Counted from the stretch's first letter, positions 14,429 through 24,978 are shown. The stretch: DNA of 34,678 nucleotides from Anaerolineales bacterium (GCA_020845955.1 JADLEU010000128.1:1-34678), one strand, 5' to 3'. Translations and numbers: made by a program. The notes: generated from the letters alone by a model not told the origin.

Positions 14429-17092
14429 ATGGCCAGCGCAGCCACTCGATCGCCCCAGCCGGAGTCCGGCCGGGCGGACAGCCTAACGCTAGGCGGCCAG
14501 GCCGCGGTGACGCCGTACACGGGCGTGGCGCCGCTGGTCGTGGAGGCCGAGCGGCTGCGCGCCGCCGAAGCCCGGTTGGCGCGCCTGCCCACCAGTGTGC
14601 GGCCACAAACCGGCCACCTGGCGTCTGGCTCGCGCCTGCCCTTCCCGCGCAACCCGCTCTTCACGGGCCGCGATGCTGACCTGCGCGCCCTGGCTCAGCA
14701 GTTGGCGGCTGGGCCAGACGCGAACGGACAAGCGGCGGCCGCGGTTGGCCCGGGCGGTATTGGCAAGAGCCAACTGGCGCTCGAATTCGCGCTTCGGTAC
14801 GGCCAGTTTTTCGCCGGCGGGGTGTTCTGGCTGGATCTCAGCACGGCCAGCAACGTCCCGGCCGAAATTTGCCAGTGCCAGGGCGCCGTGGAGCCTGAGC
14901 ATCAGGCCGATTTCGGCCGTCTGCCGCAGGGCGTCCAGCTCAAGCTGATCCTGGCAGCGTGGCAGAGCCCGCTCCCGCGGCTGCTGATCTTCGACAACTG
15001 TCTCAGCGATCACCTGCTGGAAACCTGGCGCCCACCCGTCGGCGGCTGCCGAATCTTGATCACGAGCCGCCACCTGGTGTGGCCGATGGCCGTCGGAGTT
15101 CAATCGCAGGTGCTGGGCGTGCTGCCGCGCGCCGACAGCCTGGCCCTGCTGCGCAAGTTCCGCCCAGATCTGCCGCCCACCGACCCGGGCCTCAACGCGC
15201 TGGCCGAGGAGGCCGGCGATCACCCATTAGCTCTGTACCTGGCTGGACGCTACCTGGAGCATTATCGAGATGTGGCGCTGGGTCAGCCGACTGCCTATCT
15301 GACCACGCTGCGCCAGGCCCTACGCCAGGACGGCAACCGATCGGTAGGCGCGGGGCACGAACCAAAGATCGCGGCGGCGTTTCGAATCAACAGCGCCGTC
15401 CTTGACCCGATCCACCCAGTCGATGCGCTGGCCAGCCAAGCGCTGGCGCAGGCCGCCTGCTTGGCGCCTGACCTGCCCATTCCGCGCGCGGTGTTGCCGC
15501 TCGCCCGTCAGATCGACCCGCAGAGCGACGCGGCCCGGTTGTTCGAAGAGGCCTTGCGCCGCCTGGCGCGGCTGGGCCTGATCGAGGAGGGCGCGCAAGG
15601 GGGGCTGTGGCTTCCGCGCGTGCTGGCGCGCCTGGTGTTGGCCCAAATCGCCGGCACCACGCTGCCAGAACAGGTCGAGCTCGCGCTGCTGAGTGAGGCG
15701 GAACGCCTCAACGCCGCCGGACAAGCGGCGGCCTTGCAGAGCTGGCAGGCTCACCTGGCCTGGGTGGCCCGATCGGCGGAACGACGCCGCAGCCCCCTGG
15801 CCGCGCGGCTTTACAACGAGCTGGGCTATCACGCCCGGCTGCGCGGCGCGCTGGCCCAGGCCCGAATCTATCACGAGCGATCCGTGAGCCTCGGCGAGGC
15901 GACGCTGGGCCGCGACCACCCCGACCTGGTCACCTGGCACAACAACCTGGGACGGGTGCTGAAGCTCCTGGGTGATTTGCCCGGCGCCCGGCAGAAGCTC
16001 GAACGGGCGCTCGCGATCGGCCAGCAGGTGTTCGGGCCCGCATCGGAGGAGGTGGCCACGCTGCATAACAACCTGGGCCTGCTGCTGCACGATCAGGGCG
16101 ACCTGGCCAACGCGCTGCCCCACTTCGAGCAGGCCGTCGCCATCGGCGCGCGGACGCTGGGGCCCGATCACCCGGCCATGGCGATCCGCCACAGCAATCT
16201 CGGCCGGTTGTGGTTCAACCTGCGGGGCCTGGCAAACGCGCGCGCGCACTTTGAGCGCGCCCTGGCCATCGGCGAGCAAGCTCTGGGCGCAGACCATCCG
16301 GACCTGGCAGCCCGGCACGACAGCCTGGGGCAGGTACTGCATGCCCTCGGCGACCTGGACGGCGCCCGGACGCACTTCGAGCGGGCCCTGGCACTGGGCG
16401 CGCCAGCGCTGGGTCCGGTGCACCCGGAGGTCATGACGTGGCAGTCGCACCTGGGGCGGGTGCGGCGCGAATTCGTCAGCTGGTACGACAACGAGGGCCG
16501 AGGCGCGTACGATCAGGGCGACCTGGCGGGCGCCCGCGGGCACTTTGAGAAGGCGCTGGCGCTCGGCGCACAGGCGCTCGGCCCTGAGCATCCCGACGTG
16601 GCGACCCTGCACAACAACCTCGGCCGGGTGCTGCACAACCTGGGCGACACAACGACGGCGCGCTTTCACATCGAGCGCGCCCTGGCCATCGGCGAACAGA
16701 GCCTTGGCCCGGAGCATCCCGCCATTGCTTACCGGCACAGCAACCTGGGCCGGGTGCTGCACGACCTGGGTGATATGGGCGGCGCGCAGCTGCACTACGA
16801 GCGCGCCCTGCGCATCGGCGCCGCCGCCCTGGGGCCAAATCACCCCGACATGGCCACCTGGCACAACAACCTGGGCCGGGTATTGCACGACCTGGGTGAC
16901 CTGACGGTGGCCCGTATTCACTTTGAGCGCGCCCTGGCAATCGCCCGACAAACGCTCGGTCCCGATCACCCTGACGTCACCACGCTGCACAGGAACCTCG
17001 AGCCGCTCATGACGGCCGATAACGGCGCCGCCAAGCCGCCGCCGCGGATCTTGGACCGCCTGACGCGTTTTATTCGCCCCCCGCGCCGATAG
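14429..17092 (+). CDS. NB-ARC (STAND) ATPase with nine TPR units
   Basis: This 887-residue protein has a short N-terminal region (1-75) with no recognisable effector domain and then an NB-ARC ATPase. Walker A is GPGGIGKS at 107-114, Walker B is RLLIFD ending at D189, the sensor-like ILITSR is at 209-214, and GDHPLAL follows. A helical winged-helix-like segment leads into nine 42-residue TPR units (463-854) of the kinesin-light-chain type (NNLGRVLHDLGD...HFERALAIGEQ..LGPDHP). Such STAND proteins oligomerise when the repeats sense a ligand. Between units 5 and 6 there is an extra one-third repeat. A GTG at 14423 is an alternative start; GGAG at 14415-14418 fits the ATG at 14429 better. No signal peptide: cytosolic. 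Confidence 0.88.
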   Translation: MASAATRSPQPESGRADSLTLGGQAAVTPYTGVAPLVVEAERLRAAEARLARLPTSVRPQTGHLASGSRLPFPRNPLFTGRDADLRALAQQLAAGPDANGQAAAAVGPGGIGKSQLALEFALRYGQFFAGGVFWLDLSTASNVPAEICQCQGAVEPEHQADFGRLPQGVQLKLILAAWQSPLPRLLIFDNCLSDHLLETWRPPVGGCRILITSRHLVWPMAVGVQSQVLGVLPRADSLALLRKFRPDLPPTDPGLNALAEEAGDHPLALYLAGRYLEHYRDVALGQPTAYLTTLRQALRQDGNRSVGAGHEPKIAAAFRINSAVLDPIHPVDALASQALAQAACLAPDLPIPRAVLPLARQIDPQSDAARLFEEALRRLARLGLIEEGAQGGLWLPRVLARLVLAQIAGTTLPEQVELALLSEAERLNAAGQAAALQSWQAHLAWVARSAERRRSPLAARLYNELGYHARLRGALAQARIYHERSVSLGEATLGRDHPDLVTWHNNLGRVLKLLGDLPGARQKLERALAIGQQVFGPASEEVATLHNNLGLLLHDQGDLANALPHFEQAVAIGARTLGPDHPAMAIRHSNLGRLWFNLRGLANARAHFERALAIGEQALGADHPDLAARHDSLGQVLHALGDLDGARTHFERALALGAPALGPVHPEVMTWQSHLGRVRREFVSWYDNEGRGAYDQGDLAGARGHFEKALALGAQALGPEHPDVATLHNNLGRVLHNLGDTTTARFHIERALAIGEQSLGPEHPAIAYRHSNLGRVLHDLGDMGGAQLHYERALRIGAAALGPNHPDMATWHNNLGRVLHDLGDLTVARIHFERALAIARQTLGPDHPDVTTLHRNLEPLMTADNGAAKPPPRILDRLTRFIRPPRR
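15815..16990 (+). repeat. Tandem 126-bp units encoding TPRs, with one truncated unit
   Basis: Nine 126-bp units start at 15815, 15941, 16067, 16193, 16319, 16487, 16613, 16739 and 16865. A 42-bp remnant (16445-16486, encoding SHLGRVRREFVSWY) lies between units 5 and 6 and equals exactly one third of a unit. Units 7-9 are the most alike at DNA level. Confidence 0.85.
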
Positions 17093-17149
17093 CAGCTCGG
17101 GCCATCCGGATCATACCGAGCGCCGCTGGCGCAGTGCCCCGCCCGGCGT

Positions 17150-17155
17150 TATACT
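17150..17155 (+). promoter_or_regulatory. Candidate -10 (TATACT) for the kinase-glycosidase cluster
   Basis: TATACT matches five of six -10 bases in the 108-bp gap between the TPR gene and the kinase gene. The -35 at 17 bp spacing (TGGCGC) is poor. Transcription would start near 17162, about 40 nt before the ATG at 17201. Confidence 0.4.
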
Positions 17156-17200
17156 TGCGCCCGCGCCGTGGTCGTTTGGCCGCGGCCCGCCTTTATCGGC

Positions 17201-18400
17201 ATGCCCCCTCAATCTTCTCCCGAGACGGCTCCCCTGTTTGGCTGCCCACAGTGCCAGACGCCCGTGCGGGCCGGCGACACGACCTGCCGGGCCTGCGGCA
17301 TCAATCTGGCCTTGGCAGCCGTGCTGTTCGAGCGCTACGCTGCCAGCAGCGCGGGGAGCGCGGCAGCCCGGCCGGCGCCCACCGCCGGGCTGCCGCGTTT
17401 CGGGGAGTTTCTCGTCAGCCAGGGTCTAATCACCGGCGCGCAGCTGCGCGCCGGGCTGGCGCGCCAGCGGGAATTGGCGGCCTTGGGTTTGAACAAGACC
17501 ATCGGCCAAACCCTGCTGACCATGGGTGTAGTCACCCGGGAAGCCCTCGAACAGGCCAGCATCCAGCAAGTCAAGCAGCTGCAGGCCGCGCTGGAACAAA
17601 ACAACCGGGAGCTGGAGCAGCGCGTGGCTGAGCGCACTGAGGCGCTCGAAGCCGCGCTGCGCCGATTAACCGAGCTGAATGAGCTGAAGGCCAACTTCAT
17701 TGCCAACATTTCGCACGAGCTGCGGACGCCGCTGGTGCCTCTCAAAGGCTATGCAGATTTGCTGCTGGCTGGCAGCCTGGGGGCGCTCAGCGCGGCGCAA
17801 CAGCAGGCCGTGGAAACGATCAGCCGCTCCACCGAGCGGCTGGCGGCGCTGATCAACTCCTTAATCCAGTTCGCGTCGAGCGTAAAGGGCAAGCTCACCA
17901 TCAACGCTACGCTGGTTGACCTGGGCGACCTGGCCGGGCCCCTGTGGGACTACTTTGAGCCTCGCGCCAGCGACAAGCAGCTGGCGCTGCGCCAGGCGCT
18001 GCCCGACGCCTTGCCGCCAGCCTACGCCGACGCGGAGAAAATCTACTGGGTGCTGTACCAACTGCTCGACAACGCAATCAAGTTCACGCCGGCCGGCGGC
18101 GAAGTAGAGTTGAAGGCCGAGGTGCGCGCGGCCAGCCTGCGCGTCAGTGTGCGCGATACCGGCCCCGGCGTGCCACCCGAGCAGGTGGGTCTGATCTTCC
18201 GGCCTTTTGCGCAGGCGACGGAAATGCCCGAAACCTATGACGGCGCCGGTCTGGGTCTTGCCCTAGTCAAGCGCATCATCGAAGCGCACAACTCGCGGGT
18301 GGACGTGGACAGCCAGCCAAACGTGGGCAGCACCTTCGCCTTTGACCTGCCGCTGGCCCGGCCAGGGACCCTGCCGCCGCCGGCGGCGGCCGCCCCATGA
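17201..18400 (+). CDS. Soluble histidine kinase with zinc ribbon and MshEN-like domain
   Basis: This 399-residue kinase has no transmembrane segment. In order it has: a zinc ribbon (C15, C18, C29, C32); a domain at 67-123 with two copies of an MshEN/T2SSE-N-type pattern (FGEFLVSQGLITGAQLRAGLARQ and IGQTLLTMGVVTREALEQASIQQ), a fold known to bind cyclic-di-GMP in MshE; a coiled coil (124-160); HisKA with H172 in NISHELRTPL; and HATPase_c with LLDNAIKFTPAGG, DTGPGVPPEQ and GAGLGLALVKRI. The phosphorylation partner is not adjacent. ATG 17201 was preferred to GTG 17168 for domain phase; neither has a clear Shine-Dalgarno. Its stop overlaps the glycosidase start (ATGA), which implies coupled translation. 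Confidence 0.87.
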   Translation: MPPQSSPETAPLFGCPQCQTPVRAGDTTCRACGINLALAAVLFERYAASSAGSAAARPAPTAGLPRFGEFLVSQGLITGAQLRAGLARQRELAALGLNKTIGQTLLTMGVVTREALEQASIQQVKQLQAALEQNNRELEQRVAERTEALEAALRRLTELNELKANFIANISHELRTPLVPLKGYADLLLAGSLGALSAAQQQAVETISRSTERLAALINSLIQFASSVKGKLTINATLVDLGDLAGPLWDYFEPRASDKQLALRQALPDALPPAYADAEKIYWVLYQLLDNAIKFTPAGGEVELKAEVRAASLRVSVRDTGPGVPPEQVGLIFRPFAQATEMPETYDGAGLGLALVKRIIEAHNSRVDVDSQPNVGSTFAFDLPLARPGTLPPPAAAAP

Positions 18401-20118
18401 GGGCGGGCCGGGGCTGGGCGGCCCTGGCCGGGCTGGCGCTGGCGGCCGCCGCCTGCCTAGTCACGCAGTGGGCCAGCCTGCACGCCTGGTTGTTCGCGCT
18501 GACCGGCGAGGAAAACGGCTTTGCGCAGGTGCGCGCCGCGGGCCACCTGCTGGGCGACCTGGTCCAGCCGCCACTCAACCTACAGGCCGAAGTCCCTATC
18601 GCGGGCAACGGCGTCAACCCTTTTGGAATCAACACCTTTCTTCAGCAGGAGGTCGAGCCGGCCAAGCGCGAGCGGCAGGTGCAGCTGATCGCCGAGGCCG
18701 GGTTCCACTGGCTGCGGCAGGAATTCCCCTGGGCCGACATCGAGATCCACGGCCGCGGCAACTTCGACGATTGCCGCAACCCGCCTGGGTGTATTTCAGC
18801 TTGGAGCAAGTATGACCAGATCGTTGACCTGGCCGAGCAGGCCGGGCTTGAGCTGCTGGTGCGGCTGTCATCGCCGCCCGATTGGTCGCGGGCCGACGGC
18901 GGGCGGCGCGGACCATTTGCCCCGCCCGACGACTTCAACGACTTTGCGGCGTATGCGGCCGCGGTGGCCGAGCGCTACCGCGGGCGCGTGCGCTATTACC
19001 AGATCTGGAATGAGCCGAACGGCAACGACGAGTGGGGCTATCAGCCGGTAGACCCGGAGGCGTATACGCGGCTGCTGTGCCTGACTTACCACCGGTTGAA
19101 AGCCGTCGACCCCGGCAACGTGGTGCTGGCGGCGGCGCTGACACCGACCAACGAACTGGGAGGCGCCAATCCGAATGGCCTGGGCGGCGACAACCTGAAC
19201 GACCTCATCTATCTGCAGCGCATGTATGCGGCCGGCGCCAAGCCGTGCTTCGATGTGCTTTCGGTGCAGGGCTACGGTCTGTGGAGCGCGCCCGGCGACC
19301 ACCGCAGCCGGCCGATCGTGATCAATTTCGGCCGCAACCTGTTTGTGCGGGACCTGATGGTGGCGAACAACGATGCGCACAAGGCGATCTGGATCGCCGA
19401 GATGAACTGGAACGCCGTGCCGCTCGATAGCGGGATCCTGCCCAGCTTCGGGCAGGTGACGTTAGAGCAGCAGGCGCGTTACGCGCCGCTGGCCTATGCG
19501 CGCGCCCAAGCCGAATGGCCCTGGGTGGGCATGACGGCCTTCTGGTTCTTCAAGCGCGCCGACGATTCCGAACGCAACCAGAGCTGGTACTACTTCCGCA
19601 TGGCCGAGCCCGACTTTACACTGCTGCCAGTCTACGCGGCCATGCAGGCGTACACCCGCCAACCACCAACGATGTACCCGGGCTACTTCCAGGAAGACCA
19701 TTGGGCCGTTAGCTGGAGCGACGGATGGCGGGCTACCGCGGACGCGAGCGCCGTGCTGGGCGCCTATCAACTGGCCACGCGGGCAGGAGCCACGGCCAGT
19801 TTCAGGTTCGACGGCAGTGGGCTGGTCCTGGTGACCCGCCAGGGACCTGACGCCGGACAAATCGCCGTGCGCCTCGACGGCGGCCCACAGCGCGTGGTTG
19901 ACCTGCGGGCGGCGGCTCTCACCGGCCCCGCGCCCGTGTCCCTGGCAGCCAACTTGCCCTCCGGAGCGCATACGGTGGAGATCGCCAGTCTGGCCGGGGC
20001 CAACAGCATCGACGGATTCATCGTGCGCCGCGCCCCCGACCGGACGGGGCTGTACCTGGCGGTGCTGGCCGCCGGCCTGGGCGCGGCGTGGTATCTGGCA
20101 CGAAGGGGCAACGGATGA
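18397..20118 (+). CDS. Membrane-tethered clan-A glycoside hydrolase (GH39/GH5-like)
   Basis: The 573-residue protein starts with a hydrophobic segment (about 6-36) and ends with another (about 551-568), so it is anchored in the membrane with its catalytic part outside. The TIM barrel has the clan-A signature: the acid/base E206 in YYQIWNEPNG and the candidate nucleophile E335 in IWIAEMNW; RLSSPPDW and DVLSVQGYG are further barrel strands. A beta-sandwich at about 435-545 may bind carbohydrate. It is probably a beta-glycosidase acting on surface polysaccharide; substrate unknown. The start overlaps the kinase stop by ATGA, and its own stop TGA overlaps another ATG at 20115 that opens only a five-codon frame. 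Confidence 0.85.
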   Translation: MRAGRGWAALAGLALAAAACLVTQWASLHAWLFALTGEENGFAQVRAAGHLLGDLVQPPLNLQAEVPIAGNGVNPFGINTFLQQEVEPAKRERQVQLIAEAGFHWLRQEFPWADIEIHGRGNFDDCRNPPGCISAWSKYDQIVDLAEQAGLELLVRLSSPPDWSRADGGRRGPFAPPDDFNDFAAYAAAVAERYRGRVRYYQIWNEPNGNDEWGYQPVDPEAYTRLLCLTYHRLKAVDPGNVVLAAALTPTNELGGANPNGLGGDNLNDLIYLQRMYAAGAKPCFDVLSVQGYGLWSAPGDHRSRPIVINFGRNLFVRDLMVANNDAHKAIWIAEMNWNAVPLDSGILPSFGQVTLEQQARYAPLAYARAQAEWPWVGMTAFWFFKRADDSERNQSWYYFRMAEPDFTLLPVYAAMQAYTRQPPTMYPGYFQEDHWAVSWSDGWRATADASAVLGAYQLATRAGATASFRFDGSGLVLVTRQGPDAGQIAVRLDGGPQRVVDLRAAALTGPAPVSLAANLPSGAHTVEIASLAGANSIDGFIVRRAPDRTGLYLAVLAAGLGAAWYLARRGNG

Positions 20119-20191
20119 GGCGGCACTGGTAGGCGGACAGGTCTGGAGACCACCCAAGCACCAGGCGCCAAGCACCGATTGCCGTTTTGGT

Positions 20192-22126
20192 TTGCGCCGC
20201 CACCCACGCTTCACCAGCCTGCTGCTGCTCTGCCTGTGCCTGGGCGCCTGGCTGCGCTTCTACCGGCTTGGCTACCAGAGCTACTGGAACGACGAGGGCA
20301 ACTCGCTGCGCCTGGCTGCGCGCTCCGCGGGCGACATCACGCGCGCGGCCGCGGCCGATATCCATCCGCCCGGCTACTACCTGGCGCTCAAGGCCTGGCG
20401 AGTGCTGGCTGGCGAAAGCGAGGCGGCGCTGCGCGGCTTTTCGGCGCTGGCCGGGGTGATCACGGTGGCGCTAATCTATCGGCTGGGCCGGCTGTACTTT
20501 AGCCCGGCCGCCGGGCTGGGCGCCGCGCTGCTGGGCGCGCTGAACCCCTTCTTAGTCTACTATGCTCAAGAGGCGCGCATGTATGCGCTGCTGGCGGCGC
20601 TGAGCGCGGCCTCGTTTCTACTGTTCTCGCTGTGGCTGCGCTCCACGCGGCCGCCGGGGCCGCCGCGCGGAGGCGCGCGCCTGGCCGGCGCGTATCTCGT
20701 GACAACCGCCGCGGGGCTCTATACACACTACGCCTTCGGCTTTGTGGTGCTAGCGCAGAACCTGGCAGCGCTGGGCGGGCTGGCTGCGCACGCCCGGGGG
20801 CGCGCGGGCACGCGGTTGGCTGCCTGGCTGGGGCTGCAAGCCGCCACCCTGCTCCTCTTCCTGCCCTGGCTGCCAATTGCACTGCGGCAGATCAGCAGTT
20901 GGCCGGCCGAGCGGGCGGCCCAGCCCGTTTGGACTGCGCTGGCCGAGCTGGCGCGTTACTTGGTCTTGGGCCGCACCTTGCCCCTCGACGCGGCCGGGCT
21001 GGGGCTGCTGGGCGCCGGCGGCCTGCTGCTGTTCAGCCTGCAGCAACGCGGGCAGACCATCACGCCCATCATCTGGCTGCTGGTCCCGGCCGCGTTAACC
21101 GTTGGCCTGGGGCTGTTGACCGAGGCGTTTGCCAAGTTCTTGCTGGTGGCAGTGCCGCCCGCCTGCCTGCTGCTCGGCCAGGGATTGGCCGCCATGCCAT
21201 GGAGGGCCGGCGGTCTCAACAAACTGGCGCAGGCCTCGTTGGCCCGGCGTCTGGGGGCCGGCGTCCGGCTGGCGCTGTGGGCGGCGGCAGCCGGCGCCCT
21301 GGCCAGCGGCACCGCCATGTCGCTCAGTAACCTGTACTTCAACCCGGCCTTTTTCCGTGACGACTACCGGGGCATCGCCCGCTATCTGTCGGAGGTCTAC
21401 CGGCCGGGCGATGCAGTCATCACGCTCGCGCCTAACCAGGTGGAAGTCTTCAGCTACTACCATCGCGAGGGCGCCACGGTCTACCCGCTTCCGGAAACGC
21501 GCCCCCTGGATCCGGCCGGCACGGTCGCCAGGCTGGCTGAAATCGCGGCCCGCCATCCGCGGCTCTTCGTGCTTTTTTGGGGCGACGCGCAGGCCGACCC
21601 GGAGCGCGTCGTGGAACGCTGGCTGAACGAGCATACGTTCAAGGCCAGCGACGCCTGGTTTGGCCAGGTCCGGCTGGCCATGTATGCTGCGCCGGCCTCG
21701 GCGCCCCAGCCGGAAACCCGGCTGCAGGCGCGCTTCGGGGACGTGATTCGCCTGGAGGGCTACGCCCTAAAGCCGGAGCGGCTGGCGCCCGGCGACATCC
21801 TGCAGGTGACGCTCTTCTGGACGACGGACGAGCCGCTGGAAGCGCGATATAAAGTATTTGTCCACGTTTACGCAGATGAAGCCCAGCCGCCAGCGGCCCA
21901 GCAAGACGGGGAGCCGGGGGGCGGTCTGGTAGTCACGACGGGCTGGGCGCCGGGCGCGATCGTGGCCGACAACCACGGCGTGCCGCTGCCGGCCAACCTG
22001 CCGCCTGGTAACTATGCGGTCATGGTGGGCTTGTACGAGCTCTTTACAGGCAGCCGGCTGCCGGTGACTGTCGATAACGCCGGAGTGGGCGATCGCCTGC
22101 GGCTGGCGAGCATCACGGTTGAGTAG
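20192..22126 (+). CDS. GT39/ArnT-like membrane glycosyltransferase
   Basis: This protein of about 644 residues is a polytopic glycosyltransferase of the PMT/ArnT (GT-C) type, which uses polyprenyl-phosphate sugars. Visible are the first helix (SLLLLCLCLGAWLRFYRLG), the acidic first loop YWNDEGNSL, D-IHPPGYY, and PFLVYYAQEARMYALLAAL, all typical of the group. About ten hydrophobic segments reach residue ~390; a soluble extracytoplasmic domain follows, with a final beta-rich part (RLEGYALKPERLAPGDILQVTLFW) as in similar proteins. There is no in-frame ATG or GTG near the N-terminus. TTG 20192 gives the expected N-terminus; CTG 20126 or TTG 19898 are alternatives. It follows the glycosidase on the same transcript. 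Confidence 0.82.
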   Translation: MRRHPRFTSLLLLCLCLGAWLRFYRLGYQSYWNDEGNSLRLAARSAGDITRAAAADIHPPGYYLALKAWRVLAGESEAALRGFSALAGVITVALIYRLGRLYFSPAAGLGAALLGALNPFLVYYAQEARMYALLAALSAASFLLFSLWLRSTRPPGPPRGGARLAGAYLVTTAAGLYTHYAFGFVVLAQNLAALGGLAAHARGRAGTRLAAWLGLQAATLLLFLPWLPIALRQISSWPAERAAQPVWTALAELARYLVLGRTLPLDAAGLGLLGAGGLLLFSLQQRGQTITPIIWLLVPAALTVGLGLLTEAFAKFLLVAVPPACLLLGQGLAAMPWRAGGLNKLAQASLARRLGAGVRLALWAAAAGALASGTAMSLSNLYFNPAFFRDDYRGIARYLSEVYRPGDAVITLAPNQVEVFSYYHREGATVYPLPETRPLDPAGTVARLAEIAARHPRLFVLFWGDAQADPERVVERWLNEHTFKASDAWFGQVRLAMYAAPASAPQPETRLQARFGDVIRLEGYALKPERLAPGDILQVTLFWTTDEPLEARYKVFVHVYADEAQPPAAQQDGEPGGGLVVTTGWAPGAIVADNHGVPLPANLPPGNYAVMVGLYELFTGSRLPVTVDNAGVGDRLRLASITVE

Positions 22127-22166
22127 GACACGGCCGTGGCCGCGCGCCGCGGCGCGGGAGGCAGCC

Positions 22167-23108
22167 ATGCGAGTCATCATTACGGGCGGCAGCGGACACG
22201 TTGGGTCGCGCCTGACCAAAAACCTGGCCGCCGACGGCCACGAAGTCATCCAGCTCAGCCGCGACCCGGCGCGGACCGCGCACGTCAGGCGGCCGGCCGG
22301 GGTGCGCCTTGAGCGTTGGGACGCCCGCACGGCCGAAGGCTGGGGACAGTGGGCCGATGGCGCCGATGTCATCGTCAACCTGGCCGGCGAGAGCATTGCG
22401 GGCAATGGGCTGGTCCCCGCGCGCTGGACGGCGGCGCGCCAGCGCCTGATCCGCGAGAGCCGCCTGGAGGCCGGCCGCGCCGTGGTGGCCGCGGTGGAGG
22501 CCGCGCGCCAGAAGCCCAAGCTCGTGGTCCAGCAGTCGGCGGTCGGATACTACGGCCACCACGGCGACGAGGAATTGCCGGAAAGCACGCCTCCCGGCGA
22601 CGACTTCTTGGCGCGCGTCGCCGTAGCGTGGGAGCAGTCAACCCAGCCGGTGGAGGCGCTCGGCGTACGGCGGGTCATCCCGCGCACCGGCGTGCGCCTG
22701 CTGACGGGCCGGGGGGGATTCCTGCGGCCGCTGCAGCTGGTCTTCAACCTGATGGCCGGCGGGCCAATGGGCAGCGGGCGCCAGTACTGGCCTTGGATCC
22801 ACCCAACGGATGAAGTCCGCGCCCTGCGTTTTCTGATGGGCGACGAGCAGGCCAGCGGGGTATTCAATATGACGGCGCCCAATCCGGTCACGAACCGCGA
22901 GTTCGCGCGCATCTTCGGCCGGGTGGCCGGGCGGCCGGCGGTCTTTCCCGCGCCGGCCTTCGCCGTGCGCCTGGTGCTGGGCGAGCTGGCCGACGCACTG
23001 ATCCTGAATGGGCAGCGCGCCGTGCCAGCGCGGCTGCTCGAGCGCGGTTTCCGGTTTCAGTTCCCCGACCTGGAGCCCGCGCTGCGCGATGTCTTGAAGC
23101 GCTCATAG
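22167..23108 (+). CDS. TIGR01777-type NAD(P)-dependent epimerase (extended SDR)
   Basis: The 313-residue protein has the extended-SDR layout of the YfcH/TIGR01777 group: GGSGHVGS at 7-14, VNLAGESI, a QQSAVGYYG active-site region, the WIHPTDEV signature and a C-terminal DUF1731-like part (APAFAVRLVLGELADALILNGQRAVPARLLERGFRFQFPDLEPAL). These proteins are annotated as nucleotide-sugar epimerases, but their substrate is unsettled. The ATG at 22167 is preceded by GGGAGG. It starts 40 nt after the glycosyltransferase stop, probably on the same mRNA, and is the last plus-strand gene before a convergent peptidase gene. Confidence 0.9.
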   Translation: MRVIITGGSGHVGSRLTKNLAADGHEVIQLSRDPARTAHVRRPAGVRLERWDARTAEGWGQWADGADVIVNLAGESIAGNGLVPARWTAARQRLIRESRLEAGRAVVAAVEAARQKPKLVVQQSAVGYYGHHGDEELPESTPPGDDFLARVAVAWEQSTQPVEALGVRRVIPRTGVRLLTGRGGFLRPLQLVFNLMAGGPMGSGRQYWPWIHPTDEVRALRFLMGDEQASGVFNMTAPNPVTNREFARIFGRVAGRPAVFPAPAFAVRLVLGELADALILNGQRAVPARLLERGFRFQFPDLEPALRDVLKRS

Positions 23109-23169
23109 GCGTGCCTACGCCGCCAAACCGGCCGCCAGGCCGCTTTGAGGCGCAGTCCGGCCAGCGGGT

Positions 23170-24978
<1,809 letters not shown>

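Noticed and set aside
15320-16990. A 556-codon minus-strand open frame with repeated units
   Set aside because: Its periodic sequence is only the complement of the TPR repeats.
15815-16990. Regular repeats considered as a CRISPR or satellite array
   Set aside because: The 126-bp period is in frame and encodes TPR helices; there are no spacers.
14429-23108. A defence island
   Set aside because: The NB-ARC/TPR protein alone could suggest one, but no nuclease, methylase, TIR or phage-related gene is nearby; the neighbours concern envelope glycans.
23109-23169. Possible bidirectional terminator between the epimerase and pepF
   Set aside because: A short CGGCC/GGCCG stem is present, but without a proper T-run on either strand.
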